Shown one piece after another: positions 35,326 to 45,521 of a stretch of 64,000 bases of DNA. The position numbers and the translations under genes were made by a program. Each line of letters opens with the position of its first letter. Position 1 is the stretch's first letter. A model generated the notes under the pieces. It was given only the letters and a program-made list of their open reading frames with translations. It did no database searches and had not been told where the DNA came from. Origin of the DNA: Woronichinia naegeliana WA131. GTDB taxonomy: Bacteria > Cyanobacteriota > Cyanobacteriia > Cyanobacteriales > Microcystaceae. The DNA is taken from assembly GCA_025370055.1 (NCBI GenBank), contig CP073041.1, forward strand, positions 1,426,001-1,490,000. The letters are read 5' to 3'.

Positions 35326-36687
35326 ATGAACAGTGTGGTGATGTTAAAAAATGATGCCGATGGGTTAACTAGGGATACCTATCTACAAAGCCTATTGCAT
35401 CAAGGCGATCGCCGACGAGCAGCAGCAGAAAAAAATGACTTTCTGGTAAAACTCCGGCAACAGGGCAGCAATCAAGTCAAGCAATCTCGCCTTCCCCATA
35501 AACGGGATGAGGAATGGTTGTTTACGGATTTATCTGATCTGGTCAAAGTAGATTTTCGGCCAGCCCAGCCGATGACGTTAAATCAAGATGTTTTAAACCA
35601 ATTTATCTTGGAAGAAGCGACTCAAACCCGCTTAGTTTTTGTTAATGGTATTTATACTTCTGAACTTTCCGATCTGAGTGCCTTGCCCCAGGGTATCTTT
35701 GTGGGTAACTTAGGGCATTTAGCGGCGGAACAAAAAGATAAACTTCAGCATTATTTAGGACAACAGGAAGGGAGCGATGAAGTTTTTACGGCCCTCAATA
35801 CCAGTGGTCTGGAGGATGCGGCGATCGTTTGGGTTGAAGCGAATACGGTAGTAACCACTCCCATTCATTTGCTTTTTTTGTCGGTGGTTTCTCCTCATCC
35901 TTCCCTAATTCAACCGCGAATTTTAGTGATCACAGAACCTCATTCTGTCTTAACTCTGGCAGAATCCTATGGCACTGTCACCGATACTTGCTCCGATCGC
36001 CCCCAACATCGTCCCTACTTTACTAATACTGTTACGGAAATTTTTCTCGGTCAAAATAGTCGCCTCACTCATATTCGCAATCAACGGGAATCCGCCGATA
36101 GTTTTCATATTGCCAAAACAGCGATCGCTCAGGAAAGAGATAGTGCTTATCGCTTATTTGAAATTAATCTGGGAGCAAAACTATACCGCCATCATCTCAA
36201 TGTTGTTCAACAGGGCGAACACACCCAAACCGATCTTTTTGGCTTAACCATTATTGCCGGACGACAGGTTTCTGATACCCATAGCCTGATTCAATTGCGC
36301 TATCCCCAGGGTGTCACGAATCAATTGCATAAATGTATTGTTGATGACTACGCCCAGGCTATTTTTAGTGGTAAAGTTTTTGTCCCTAAAGCGGCTCAAA
36401 TGACCAATGCTAACCAATTAAATCGCAATCTAGTTCTATCACCGAAAGGACGAGTCAATACGAAGCCCGAACTGCAAATTACGGCTGATAATGTCAAATG
36501 TTCCCACGGCGCGACCGTTAGCCAACTAGAAGCGGATGAAATTTTTTATCTCCGTAGTCGGGGCTTAAATGATTATGATGCTCGCCATTTGTTGATTGAT
36601 GCCTTTGCCGGAGAAATTCTTGATCAAATTCCCTTGCCTTCCTTGCAACAGCGTCTAGGACAGTGCATTGCTTGTCGCACTATTTAG
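35326..36687 (+). CDS. sufD: SufD, Fe-S assembly complex subunit
   Basis: Protein of 453 residues, paralogue of SufB in SufBC2D. The C-terminal beta-helix has the family end (ADNVKCSHGATVSQ, then FYLRSRGLNDYDARHLL). The Cys and His of KCSHGA correspond to residues implicated in cluster assembly at the SufB-SufD interface. It sits 99 nt after sufC on the same strand. No intein or frameshift. Confidence 0.94.
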   Translation: MNSVVMLKNDADGLTRDTYLQSLLHQGDRRRAAAEKNDFLVKLRQQGSNQVKQSRLPHKRDEEWLFTDLSDLVKVDFRPAQPMTLNQDVLNQFILEEATQTRLVFVNGIYTSELSDLSALPQGIFVGNLGHLAAEQKDKLQHYLGQQEGSDEVFTALNTSGLEDAAIVWVEANTVVTTPIHLLFLSVVSPHPSLIQPRILVITEPHSVLTLAESYGTVTDTCSDRPQHRPYFTNTVTEIFLGQNSRLTHIRNQRESADSFHIAKTAIAQERDSAYRLFEINLGAKLYRHHLNVVQQGEHTQTDLFGLTIIAGRQVSDTHSLIQLRYPQGVTNQLHKCIVDDYAQAIFSGKVFVPKAAQMTNANQLNRNLVLSPKGRVNTKPELQITADNVKCSHGATVSQLEADEIFYLRSRGLNDYDARHLLIDAFAGEILDQIPLPSLQQRLGQCIACRTI

Positions 36688-36767
36688 AGAACTCTTTTGT
36701 GCCTGCCTAATATTGCTACAATAACTATATTTCTATCCAGTTTTTATCTCCGTTAATCACCTAAGCC

Positions 36768-38030
36768 ATGACTGTCCTCCAAGAAAAAGCCCTAGCCACC
36801 AGAGTCCGTAGCGATTTTCCGATTCTGAATCAGGAAGTCAATGGCCATCCCTTAGTTTATCTAGATAATGCGGCTACGTCCCAAAAGCCTTTGGCCGTAT
36901 TGAACTGTTTGCGCCACTATTACGAACACGATAATGCTAATGTCCATCGGGGAGCGCATACTCTGAGTGTCAGGGCAACCGAGGCCTATGAGGCAGTTCG
37001 AGATAAGGTGGCGCAATTTATTCATGCCCAATCTCGTCAGGAAATTGTCTATACTCGCAATGCTACGGAAGCGATTAATTTAGTGGCCTATAGTTGGGGC
37101 TTAAATACCCTAAAACCAGGGGATGAAATTATTACCTCGGTGATGGAACACCACAGTAATTTAGTGCCTTGGCAAATGGTGGCGCGAAAAACGGGAGCCG
37201 TGATTAAATTTGTGGGATTAACAGATAATGAAGAATTTGATTTACAACAATTTCAAAGTTTGCTATCGGAAAAAACCAAATTAGTTACCATTGTCCATAT
37301 CTCTAATACTTTAGGTTGTATTAATCCTGTTCAGGAAATTACCTATCTAGCCCATCAAGTCGGAGCCAAAGTATTAATTGATGCCTGTCAGAGTCTGCCC
37401 CATTGTCCGATGGATGTACAGGCAATCAATTGTGATTGGCTAGTGGCCAGTGGCCATAAAATGTGCGCTCCTACGGGTATTGGTTTTCTTTATGGGAAAG
37501 AGGCAGTTTTAGAAGCAATGCCGCCTTTCTTTGGTGGTGGAGAAATGATTAGTGAGGTGTTCTTTGATCATTTTACCTGTGGCGAGTTACCCCATAAATT
37601 TGAAGCCGGAACCCCAGCCATTGGAGAGGCGATCGCCTTAGGAGCCGCGATTGATTATTTAACGGCCTTAGGAATGGACAAAATCCATGCTTACGAGGAA
37701 GAATTAACGGCTTATTTATTTAAGAAATTGGAACAAATTCCTAATCTGAGAATCTACGGCCCCCGGCCGAATTATAAAGGGCAAGGTCGGGCAGCCTTAG
37801 CATCTTTTAATCTGGAAGGCATTCATGCGAGTGATTTAGCAACGTTATTGGATCAAGATGGCATTGCCATTCGTTCCGGCCATCATTGCACCCAACCTTT
37901 ACACCGTCTATTTGGAGCATCGGGCAGTGCCAGGGCAAGTTTATATTTTTACAATACCCAGGCAGAGATTGATAAATTCATTCAGTCTCTAACCCAAACC
38001 ATTGATTTTTTCCTCCGTCTAGAAGATTAG
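36768..38030 (+). CDS. sufS: SufS, cysteine desulfurase (group II)
   Basis: PLP enzyme of 420 residues releasing sulfur from cysteine. The Schiff-base Lys is in [12 protein letters not shown], the PLP-binding region includes [12 protein letters not shown] and DACQSLPH, and the catalytic Cys is in [11 protein letters not shown]. Last gene of sufBCDS, 80 nt after sufD. No SufE gene is adjacent. Confidence 0.94.
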   Translation: MTVLQEKALATRVRSDFPILNQEVNGHPLVYLDNAATSQKPLAVLNCLRHYYEHDNANVHRGAHTLSVRATEAYEAVRDKVAQFIHAQSRQEIVYTRNATEAINLVAYSWGLNTLKPGDEIITSVMEHHSNLVPWQMVARKTGAVIKFVGLTDNEEFDLQQFQSLLSEKTKLVTIVHISNTLGCINPVQEITYLAHQVGAKVLIDACQSLPHCPMDVQAINCDWLVASGHKMCAPTGIGFLYGKEAVLEAMPPFFGGGEMISEVFFDHFTCGELPHKFEAGTPAIGEAIALGAAIDYLTALGMDKIHAYEEELTAYLFKKLEQIPNLRIYGPRPNYKGQGRAALASFNLEGIHASDLATLLDQDGIAIRSGHHCTQPLHRLFGASGSARASLYFYNTQAEIDKFIQSLTQTIDFFLRLED

Positions 38031-38038
38031 GCTTTGTG

Positions 38039-38968
38039 TCAAACTGTCACCTTTTTATGAGCAGTGCGATCGCGCCACCAGGCCAAAGAAGTACTAGCAA
38101 TAAAAATACTGGAATAGGCTCCAGAGACAAAACCCACAATTAAAGCGAGGGCAAAAAATTTCAGGGTTTCTCCCCCAAACAGAAAAATAGAAACGAGGGG
38201 TAATAGAACTGTCAAAGTTGTGTTAATTGAACGAGTTAACGTTTGATCAACAGAACTCTCAACAATTTCGTCAACGGACAAATCGGGATGCTTTTCTGTG
38301 TTTTCCCGAATACGGTCATAAATAACCACAGTGTCATTGACGGAAAATCCAATAATGGTTAATAAAGCAACGAGAAAGAGGCTATCAACTTCAACTCCTG
38401 CGACTAATCCTAAAAAGGCAAACACCCCTACCGTGATAAAAACATCATGGAAGAGGGCCACGATCGCCCAAAAAGCATAGTCTAATTTAAAACGAAAAGT
38501 GAGATAAACAATAATTCCGACAAAAGAAAGAATCACCGCTAACAAACCAGAGGTAAAAAGCTCTTTTCCCACCGTTGGGCCTACGGTGTCGATCTGAATG
38601 GTTTCTGGATTAAATTTACCGATCTTTTCATTCAAGACATTCTGAACCTGATTCCGTTCGTCTCCATCTAGGGTTTTACTGCGAATGGAGAGGGTGTAGT
38701 TTTCAATGACCTGAAGGTTGCTATTACCTAATCCTTCGCTATCCAAAGCATCTCTAACCTCAGCAATCTCAATTGGTTTAGGACAGTTTTTCTGAGTTGC
38801 ACATTGCAACTGTAATTGAATTCGCGTTCCCCCAATAAAATCTAATCCTGGTTTTAAGGGAGAACCGTAAACATTCCAGGAAATGATCATGGCGATAATG
38901 CCTAGCACGGTTAGGATGGCTGAAAAACTCCACCAAAAACGCTCCCATTTAATAACATTTAATTTCAT
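38039..38968 (-). CDS. secF: SecF, protein translocase accessory subunit
   Basis: Membrane protein of 309 residues, partner of SecD in proton-driven late steps of Sec export. Six helices, a periplasmic domain after helix 1 (GLDFIGGTRIQLQL) and the motif FSVNDTVVIYDRIREN near the fourth helix are typical. I start at ATG 38968, which has AGGA 11 nt upstream, rather than the GTG at 38986. It follows secD by 57 nt and converges on sufS. Confidence 0.94.
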   Translation of the reverse strand: MKLNVIKWERFWWSFSAILTVLGIIAMIISWNVYGSPLKPGLDFIGGTRIQLQLQCATQKNCPKPIEIAEVRDALDSEGLGNSNLQVIENYTLSIRSKTLDGDERNQVQNVLNEKIGKFNPETIQIDTVGPTVGKELFTSGLLAVILSFVGIIVYLTFRFKLDYAFWAIVALFHDVFITVGVFAFLGLVAGVEVDSLFLVALLTIIGFSVNDTVVIYDRIRENTEKHPDLSVDEIVESSVDQTLTRSINTTLTVLLPLVSIFLFGGETLKFFALALIVGFVSGAYSSIFIASTSLAWWRDRTAHKKVTV

Positions 38969-39025
38969 GGCAAATTCTTTCCTCACTAACAGTATTTTCT
39001 AAATTTCTAGGATTTCTAAGATCTT

Positions 39026-40441
39026 TTAGGATTTGGCGATCGCCGGTGGATTAGGGCAAAACAGTTGGGGTTTTTGACGAACCCCTGGCACACCCAAAAC
39101 GACCAATAACAAAAGAGTACGACTACAGGTAAGGGCGGTAAACATACTAACCATCACACCGAGCGCCAAGGTCAAAGCAAAACCTTTCACCAAACCCGAT
39201 CCCAACCAAAACAAAGCACCACAGGCAATTAGCGTAGTAACATTACTGTCTAAAATACTGGAAAAAGCGCGATAAAATCCTGATTCCACTGAGCGATAGA
39301 GGGTATTACCGGCCCGAATTTCTTCCCTAGTGCGCTCAAAGATTAGAACGTTAGCATCTACCGCCATGCCAATACTGAGAATAAATCCGGCAATCCCTGG
39401 CAAACTTAAGGTCACTCCGACCAGGGCAAAGGCGGCCAAACTTAAGAGTGTGTAAATCAAAAGCGAAACATCGGCAATTAAGCCAGGCAAACGGTAATAG
39501 ATGCCCATAAAAATCAGAACCAGGATTAAACCGACGACCCCAGCCACAATACTGCGCCGAATACTATCCTGTCCTAAAGTTGCACCCACGGTGCGATTTT
39601 CAACCACCTTAACGGGAAAGGGTAAGGAACCTCCCCGCAATTGCACGGCCAGATCATTGGCCGTTTCAATCGTAAAGTTACCCGTAATCACTGCTGCACC
39701 ACCCGTAATCCCCGTATTCGCAAATTCCACTCCCACCGAGGGTGCACTAATTAAATTGTTATCGAGGAAAATGCCTAAACTGCGACCCGTTCCCGCTAGG
39801 TTTTTGGTTAATTCTGCAAACTTTTTACCGCCCTCAGCATTGAAACGAATCGCTACTTCCCAGGCATTGCCCGCTTGGGTGGGAGCAGGACGAGCATCTT
39901 CTAGGTTTTTGCCGGTTAATCCCACCGATTCAAACAAATTTAAGAGAGCTTGATTGGATTTATCTAAGCTTTTCCGTAATTCTTCATTTTTTTGGATGAC
40001 TTCTGGGGAACTCCCTTGTTTACGCAAAAATTCTAATTGGGTGTCTAGTTGTCGTTTAATACTATATTCCGCTTGAAATTCCCCTTCTGTTCCTGGTTTC
40101 TGTTGACGAAATTCTAACTGGGCCGTCCCCCCTAAAATCCGCTCTGCCTGGGTTGGATCGGTGACACCTGGAAGTTGTACTAGGATCTTGTTTTGGCCAA
40201 CGGTCTGCACTAAGGCCTCGGACACGCCTAGAGCATTGACCCGATTTTCAATAACCGTTTTCACTGCCACTAAATCGTCCGACTTAATAGCTCTGGATTC
40301 TTTCGGTTGTTGTACTTCCATCGTTAATTGGGCCCCACCCCGTAGGTCTAAACCCAATTGGAGCGGCAGGCTTGCGAGTACAACACCGGAGGCGATCGCC
40401 AGTAAAATAATCAGGAAAATTAACCAACGCTGTTTTTGCAT
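39026..40441 (-). CDS. secD: SecD, protein translocase accessory subunit
   Basis: Membrane protein of 471 residues with helix 1 (7-27), the motif LGLDLRGGAQLTMEV, a large periplasmic domain (P1) to about residue 290, and five C-terminal helices including IGMAVDANVLIFERTREE, where the Asp is essential for proton use in homologues. The ATG is at 40441. Operon order secD-secF is standard. Confidence 0.95.
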   Translation of the reverse strand: MQKQRWLIFLIILLAIASGVVLASLPLQLGLDLRGGAQLTMEVQQPKESRAIKSDDLVAVKTVIENRVNALGVSEALVQTVGQNKILVQLPGVTDPTQAERILGGTAQLEFRQQKPGTEGEFQAEYSIKRQLDTQLEFLRKQGSSPEVIQKNEELRKSLDKSNQALLNLFESVGLTGKNLEDARPAPTQAGNAWEVAIRFNAEGGKKFAELTKNLAGTGRSLGIFLDNNLISAPSVGVEFANTGITGGAAVITGNFTIETANDLAVQLRGGSLPFPVKVVENRTVGATLGQDSIRRSIVAGVVGLILVLIFMGIYYRLPGLIADVSLLIYTLLSLAAFALVGVTLSLPGIAGFILSIGMAVDANVLIFERTREEIRAGNTLYRSVESGFYRAFSSILDSNVTTLIACGALFWLGSGLVKGFALTLALGVMVSMFTALTCSRTLLLLVVLGVPGVRQKPQLFCPNPPAIAKS

Positions 40442-40625
40442 CGTCTAGAGGGAGTTTGGGCTGAACATCAAGGTTTATCACCATCAGTTTACCGTTAAGG
40501 GTCACTACTTGGGACTAGACGGCGAGTTGGTAAGCCTCTTCAATAGTGCCAAAGTGTAAAAAGCTTAAATAGAATTAAAATCGGAAAATGTGTTATTGAT
40601 CCAGTTTTGTAACTATCCCTGTGCT

Positions 40626-41810
40626 ATGCAATATCGACGTTTTGGACGAACAGAATTGGCCATGCCTGTTTTTTCCTGTGGTGGGATGCGTTATCAGCAC
40701 CAATGGCAGGATTGCGATCTCGCTCAAATTCCCGCCGCCGGTCAGCAAAATTTGGCAGCTATTATTGAGCAGTCCCTAGCTTTAGGGATTAACCATATCG
40801 AAACAGCCAGGGGTTACGGTACATCGGAAATGCAGTTGGGGCAAATCCTACCTAAATTACCGAGGGAAAAGTTAATTATTCAGACCAAAGTTTCACCCAA
40901 GGAAAATGCCCAGGCTTTTCGTGCTGATTTTGAACAGTCCTTGAACTATTTAAAGTTAGATTATGTGGATCTTTTGGGATTACATGGCATTAATAATGCA
41001 GAAGTTTTAGATTATTGTTTGCGTCCTGGCGGTTGTCTGGAAGTAGCCCAACAGTTACAGGCCGAAGGGAAAGTTCGTTTTATTGGTTTTTCAACCCATG
41101 CCCCGACGGAGATCATTATTCAAGCGATTGAAACCAATCAATTCGATTATCTGAATCTGCATTGGTACTATATTTTTCAAGATAACTGGCCCGCGATCGC
41201 CGCCGTCACAGCCAAAGATATGGGCGTATTTATTATTAGTCCGTCTGATAAAGGTGGACAACTCTATAATCCCCCGCAAAAATTAGTTGATCTTTGTCAA
41301 CCGCTCAGTCCGATAGTTTTTAATAACCTTTTTTGCTTATCCCATCCCCAAATTCATACCCTGAGTATTGGTGCATCTCGCCCCACTGATTTTGCCGAAC
41401 ATTTAAAAACCTTAGATTATCTGGATCAGGCAGAAGCAGTATTAGCTCCTATTCTAGAAAAATTGGAACAGGCCTTGATCGATACTTTTGGCAAAGAATG
41501 GGTTGATACCTGGCAACTGGGCTTGCCTTCTCCAGAGGTCGTTCCCAACAACATCAGCATTCGTACCATACTTTGGTTAAGAAATTTGGCCATGGCCTAC
41601 GATTTAACAGATTACGGCAAAATGCGCTATAACTTGCTGGGCAATGGCGGACATTGGTTCCCTGGTCAACAAGCCAAAAATGTTCAAGCTCTAGATTTTT
41701 CCCTCTGCTTACAACATAGTCCCCATCGAGAAATCATTCCCCAACTATTGCAGGAAACGGATCAACTATTGGGCGGAGAAAGCGTTAAACGTCTCTCTCA
41801 AAGTACTTAA
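40626..41810 (+). CDS. Aldo/keto reductase family oxidoreductase
   Basis: NADPH-dependent oxidoreductase of 394 residues of the AKR superfamily. Catalytic Tyr is in ETARGYGTSE, Lys in IIQTKVSP, and the His site in LLGLHGINN. The C-terminal extension after the barrel (about residue 300) is seen in a cyanobacterial subfamily of unknown substrate. ATG 40626 gives MQYRRFGRTEL, the usual opening; the frame extends upstream without support. Confidence 0.82.
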   Translation: MQYRRFGRTELAMPVFSCGGMRYQHQWQDCDLAQIPAAGQQNLAAIIEQSLALGINHIETARGYGTSEMQLGQILPKLPREKLIIQTKVSPKENAQAFRADFEQSLNYLKLDYVDLLGLHGINNAEVLDYCLRPGGCLEVAQQLQAEGKVRFIGFSTHAPTEIIIQAIETNQFDYLNLHWYYIFQDNWPAIAAVTAKDMGVFIISPSDKGGQLYNPPQKLVDLCQPLSPIVFNNLFCLSHPQIHTLSIGASRPTDFAEHLKTLDYLDQAEAVLAPILEKLEQALIDTFGKEWVDTWQLGLPSPEVVPNNISIRTILWLRNLAMAYDLTDYGKMRYNLLGNGGHWFPGQQAKNVQALDFSLCLQHSPHREIIPQLLQETDQLLGGESVKRLSQST

Positions 41811-41933
41811 ATATCTTTATTGTTAGGGAAAGATTTTGATGTCTTTGTAAGCCTTACGCCAAGCGGATTTTTCCTGCTTAACCATTAGAGCGATCGCTTT
41901 TCATTGTGTTTACTCAGCGATCGCCTTTGAATT

Positions 41934-42089
41934 TTAGGGTTTATGAGAACGGGTTGTTTGATTACCGACTAAGACTTTGACGAGAACTGCGATCGCAATA
42001 ATAATCCAGAAAGGATCATTACCATCAAAGCGAGGAGGCGTGGCAGGAATTTGAGCGGGTTGGGTCGGTTGGCTGGTTTGTGTAACCAT
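41934..42089 (-). CDS. Small single-pass membrane protein (51 aa)
   Basis: Protein of 51 residues: a Gln/Thr/Pro-rich N-terminus (QTSQPTQPAQ), one membrane helix (DPFWIIIAIAVLVKVLVG) and a short basic tail. I start at ATG 42089 because a strong Shine-Dalgarno (AAGGAG, 6 nt spacing) precedes it. Function unknown. Confidence 0.7.
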   Translation of the reverse strand: MVTQTSQPTQPAQIPATPPRFDGNDPFWIIIAIAVLVKVLVGNQTTRSHKP

Positions 42090-42273
42090 CTTTTTCTCCT
42101 TGAATAAGTTGATATTTCTAGCTTGAGGCAAAAATCCTGAAACGTCGTTAGAGTAAATGTTTGAGTTGCGGTTAAAGTTGTTAAACTTGTTAAAGTTCAG
42201 TGCAAAAAACAATTTTCATAAAAGAGAAGGCAGGCTAGAAGCCCGCCCCACAGAAAAGACAATGCCCATGATG

Positions 42274-42295
42274 GTAGAACAGGCATCTTGCCTGT
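42274..42295 (+). repeat. Palindromic repeat GTAGAACAGGCATCTTGCCTGT, copy 1
   Basis: ACAGGCA-TCT-TGCCTGT forms a 7-bp stem. An identical 22-base stretch occurs at 53114-53135. The nearby GGCAGGCTAGAAGCCCGCCCC (split here for length at 42226) belongs to the same kind of hairpin. Confidence 0.75.
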
Positions 42296-42337
42296 AGATA
42301 ATTTTTATTTCTCTATTTTTTAAGGATGGTAAACAAG

Positions 42338-44614
42338 ATGGGACGGCGCACATTACAGGCTTCTTCGGTAGGGATTGAGACAATTAAAAAAGCGATAAAA
42401 CGTAAAAAGTGGTCACAGGATCTTCTAGCCGGTCGAGTCGGTTGTGTGCGACAAACGATAGGACAGCATTTATACAAAGGCGATCCCATTGATGAAGATT
42501 ATTTTCTGGCAATCTGTCAGGAATTAGGTTTGAATTGGCAAGAAATGATTGTTCAAGAGGCCGAATCATGTGAAGATGACCTAGAAATTCAGGATTTAAT
42601 CGCGGATATTCGTCAATGCATTGAACCAATGGTTAGAAAAGAATGTGGAAAGATGCGGGTTTTGGATATGGAGCAGGACATCGCCTTAGGGGAAATTTAT
42701 ACAGATGTTAATATTCTGGAAAATCTTACCGCCAAGCAACGTTTGGGTTTAGAAGAGTTACATTGTTTGTTCCATAGTGAGTTAGAAGACTTTGAGCGGT
42801 TGGGATGGGGTAAAGCTCAAAAAAGAGTATCGGGATTAGAGGCGGTTCAAGGTCATCGCAAGTTAATGATTTGGGGAAAGCCTGGAGCAGGAAAAACCAC
42901 TTTTTTAAAATATATTGCAATGGAATGTTTGGCGGAACGATTGGGAACAGATTGTTTTCCGATTTTTCTGTCTTTAAAGGAATTTGCAGAAAAGCCAGAT
43001 CAACCTGAATTGCTTCACTATATTAAGTATAAATTTGTAGATACGGGCGTTAAAATTGAAGTCATAGAAAAGCTTTTAAATCACGGGAAAGCTTTAATTT
43101 TATTAGATGGTTTGGATGAAGTTTTAGATAAAGATAGCCGTCGCGTGATTTCCCAAATTCAGAAATTAGCAAATCGTTTACACTACGGCAAAAATCAATT
43201 TCTGATTACCTGTCGTATTGCCGCTAAGGAATATCTATTTCAAGGTTTTCGGGAAGTGGAAGTAGCAGATTTTGATCGAGAGCAAATACAGGTTTTTGTG
43301 ACGAAATGGTTCCAATCCAAAAATCCTAGCAAGGCAGAAAAATTTATTGAAAAGTTGGCTGACAATGAACCCATTCAAGAATTAGCAAGCAGTCCGCTTT
43401 TATTAACATTGTTATGTTTAGTCTTTGGAGAATTGACGAATTTTCCCCACAATCGAGCGGAGTTATATGAAGAGGGAGTTGATATTTTATTAAAAAGATG
43501 GGACGGTAAGCGAGGGATTGAACGGGATCAACTTTATAAAAATTTGTCGGCTAAACGTAAGGAAGATCTCTTAAGTTTAATTGCCCTAGAAACCTTTTGG
43601 CAGGGAAATTATTTCTTTAAACAAAAAACAGCAGAAACCTATATTGCTCAGTTTATTGAAAATTTACCTGATGCCAAAAGTGATCCCGAAGCTTTGCGCT
43701 TGGATAGTGAAGATGTTTTGCGGTCTATTGAAGCGAATCATGGGCTATTAGTGACTAGAGCTAAGGGCATTTATTCCTTTTCCCATTTAACCTTTCAGGA
43801 ATATTTTGCAACGAGAAAATTAACCTTAAATCCAACAACAGAAACGCTCAGGGAATTAGTCAGTCATCTCACCGAAAAACGCTGGCGAGAGGTGATTTTG
43901 TTGGCAGTGGAAATGTTAGAAGATGCAACCGAATTAATGCAGTTAATGAAGCAAACAGTGGATCAACTCTTGGCAGAAGATGAACGGCTACAAGAATATT
44001 TGCAATGGTTAAAAGCTAAAGCCGATTCTTTAGAAGGAGAATATACAACCGAGGATATTGAACAGATCACTAGAAAATTTCCTTATTTAGCTTATATTAA
44101 ATCAGATCAGCCCAAAATACTCTACCTCTACCTCTCCCTCGACCTCGGCCTCGACCTCGACCTCGACCTCTCCCTCGACCTCGACCTCGACCTCTCCCTC
44201 GACCTCTACCTCTACCTCTACCTCTACCTCTCCCTCTACTTCTACCTCGACCTCTCCCTCTACTTCTACCTCGACCAAAGATTTACCAAGCTACTCAATA
44301 AACTCCCCCAGATTTTATTCAAAGAAGAACTACAAGCCCTATTCGCTGAACGTCCCGATCCCCAAAACACAGAACAATTTAAACAATGGTGGCAAGAAAA
44401 TGATAAAGCCTGGAGGAAGAAATTACGCCAGCTTATGATCACCCATCGCAATATTGGCCATGACTGGCAATTTAATAAACTACAAAAAGATTTGTTAGAT
44501 CAATATTTCATTGCCAACATTTTATTAATGGAATGTCTGGGTCGGGAAGCCGTCATCGATCGAGGAGTTCGGGCTGAGATTGAAAACACACTCTTTTTGC
44601 CTATTTCTAACTAA
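42338..44614 (+). CDS. HTH-NACHT (STAND) NTPase with hexanucleotide-encoded repeat
   Basis: Protein of 758 residues of the NLR-like STAND class. N-terminal helix-turn-helix (about 1-75: WSQDLLAGRVGCVRQTIGQH), linker, NACHT domain (Walker A GKPGAGKTT near 180, Walker B LILLDGLDEV near 252, then TCRIAAKEY), a helical region, a 52-residue stretch alternating Leu with Asp, Tyr or Ser (599-650 from the first ATG), and a C-terminal helical domain (FKQWWQENDKAWRKKL). Cyanobacterial proteins with the MGRRxLQAS start form a large family; bacterial NACHT proteins are known phage-defence sensors. ATG 42338 has better spacing to AAGG than ATG 42326. Target unknown. Confidence 0.85.
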   Translation: MGRRTLQASSVGIETIKKAIKRKKWSQDLLAGRVGCVRQTIGQHLYKGDPIDEDYFLAICQELGLNWQEMIVQEAESCEDDLEIQDLIADIRQCIEPMVRKECGKMRVLDMEQDIALGEIYTDVNILENLTAKQRLGLEELHCLFHSELEDFERLGWGKAQKRVSGLEAVQGHRKLMIWGKPGAGKTTFLKYIAMECLAERLGTDCFPIFLSLKEFAEKPDQPELLHYIKYKFVDTGVKIEVIEKLLNHGKALILLDGLDEVLDKDSRRVISQIQKLANRLHYGKNQFLITCRIAAKEYLFQGFREVEVADFDREQIQVFVTKWFQSKNPSKAEKFIEKLADNEPIQELASSPLLLTLLCLVFGELTNFPHNRAELYEEGVDILLKRWDGKRGIERDQLYKNLSAKRKEDLLSLIALETFWQGNYFFKQKTAETYIAQFIENLPDAKSDPEALRLDSEDVLRSIEANHGLLVTRAKGIYSFSHLTFQEYFATRKLTLNPTTETLRELVSHLTEKRWREVILLAVEMLEDATELMQLMKQTVDQLLAEDERLQEYLQWLKAKADSLEGEYTTEDIEQITRKFPYLAYIKSDQPKILYLYLSLDLGLDLDLDLSLDLDLDLSLDLYLYLYLYLSLYFYLDLSLYFYLDQRFTKLLNKLPQILFKEELQALFAERPDPQNTEQFKQWWQENDKAWRKKLRQLMITHRNIGHDWQFNKLQKDLLDQYFIANILLMECLGREAVIDRGVRAEIENTLFLPISN
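44120..44275 (+). repeat. 26 tandem hexanucleotides CTC(GAC/TAC/TCC) inside the NACHT gene
   Basis: Twenty-six in-frame six-base units, mostly CTCGAC, CTCTAC, CTCTCC and TTCTAC, encode Leu-Asp, Leu-Tyr, Leu-Ser dipeptides. Gain or loss of units keeps the frame and changes only length. Confidence 0.95.
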
Positions 44615-44742
44615 CATAAGCCTTACACTCTATGGATTTGGGAACCAAACCCCTACAAAATATTAACAGTGTTTTACAAGCAGATTTGGTATAACAATTA
44701 ATTAAGCCCACTTCCCTATTCACTCATGGGCGATCGCTTTTA

Positions 44743-45441
44743 TTAACCAGGACGCTCAATCAGAAAAGCTTTTAGTCCAGCCCTTTCTGCTCCCTGATAG
44801 TCTTCGCGGAAACTATCACCAATGTGCCAAGCTTGATGGGGTTGGGATTGATGTTTGGCTAGAGCTTGCTGAAAAATAGGGGTTTCTGGTTTAGCGGTTT
44901 GGCTGGCGGAGGAGAGCGTCACCGATTGAAAATAATTCTCTAGCTCTAGGGCGACTAATAGGTGATGTAAACGACTGTCAAAGTTAGAAATAATCCCTAA
45001 CTCAACGTTTTGATTTTGCCAATAATTTAAACAAGGAATAACATCTTCATAGATAAACCAAGGTTGGGCCGTGGCAAAATGATCATACAAAAGTTGAAAA
45101 TAGGCTGTAAAATCTTCAAATTGTTCTAAGGCTCCAATTTTCTGGAAACTTTGAGAAGCGATCGCTTGCCACCAGTCAAATTCTAACGGTTGCAATTTAC
45201 TCAGATCAGATTCCCCAAAGGCTAAGGCAGGAGAGGCTCGAAAAGTATCCAAAAAAGCAGCATTAAGGGCTGAGATATCCACTGTTACCCCAAAAGAAAC
45301 CGCGATCGCCGCATAAATTTCGCCCACAGTTGCCCGTAAACCAAAGAGAGTTCCCATCGCATCAAAGAAAATAACCTGGGGTTTATCTAAATGGGGTTTT
45401 TGTTGTAGTTCTTGAGCGAGATCTCGAATAACAGTGATCAT
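44743..45441 (-). CDS. HAD-superfamily hydrolase (HAD-IA, HDHD3-like)
   Basis: Phosphatase-like protein of 232 residues. Motif I is IFFDAMGTLFG, where the second Asp of DxD is replaced by Met (DAM), motif II is GIISNFDSR, motif III lies around SQTAKPETPIF and motif IV is HIGDSFREDYQGAERAG. The DxM variant of motif I weakens the usual phosphatase mechanism, as seen in some HDHD3-type proteins. Substrate unknown; no operon partner. Confidence 0.8.
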   Translation of the reverse strand: MITVIRDLAQELQQKPHLDKPQVIFFDAMGTLFGLRATVGEIYAAIAVSFGVTVDISALNAAFLDTFRASPALAFGESDLSKLQPLEFDWWQAIASQSFQKIGALEQFEDFTAYFQLLYDHFATAQPWFIYEDVIPCLNYWQNQNVELGIISNFDSRLHHLLVALELENYFQSVTLSSASQTAKPETPIFQQALAKHQSQPHQAWHIGDSFREDYQGAERAGLKAFLIERPG

Positions 45442-45521
45442 ATAAATTAATCATTTTTGGCCATCTTTTAAGCATCGAATCTAGTCTAATGCTTTGGTTA
45501 TTCTAAATCATTTTGGGATTA

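Noticed and set aside
39501-39953. Open frame of 150 codons on the plus strand
   Set aside because: It is antisense to secD, has no Shine-Dalgarno and no recognisable protein features; a shadow of the secD codon pattern.
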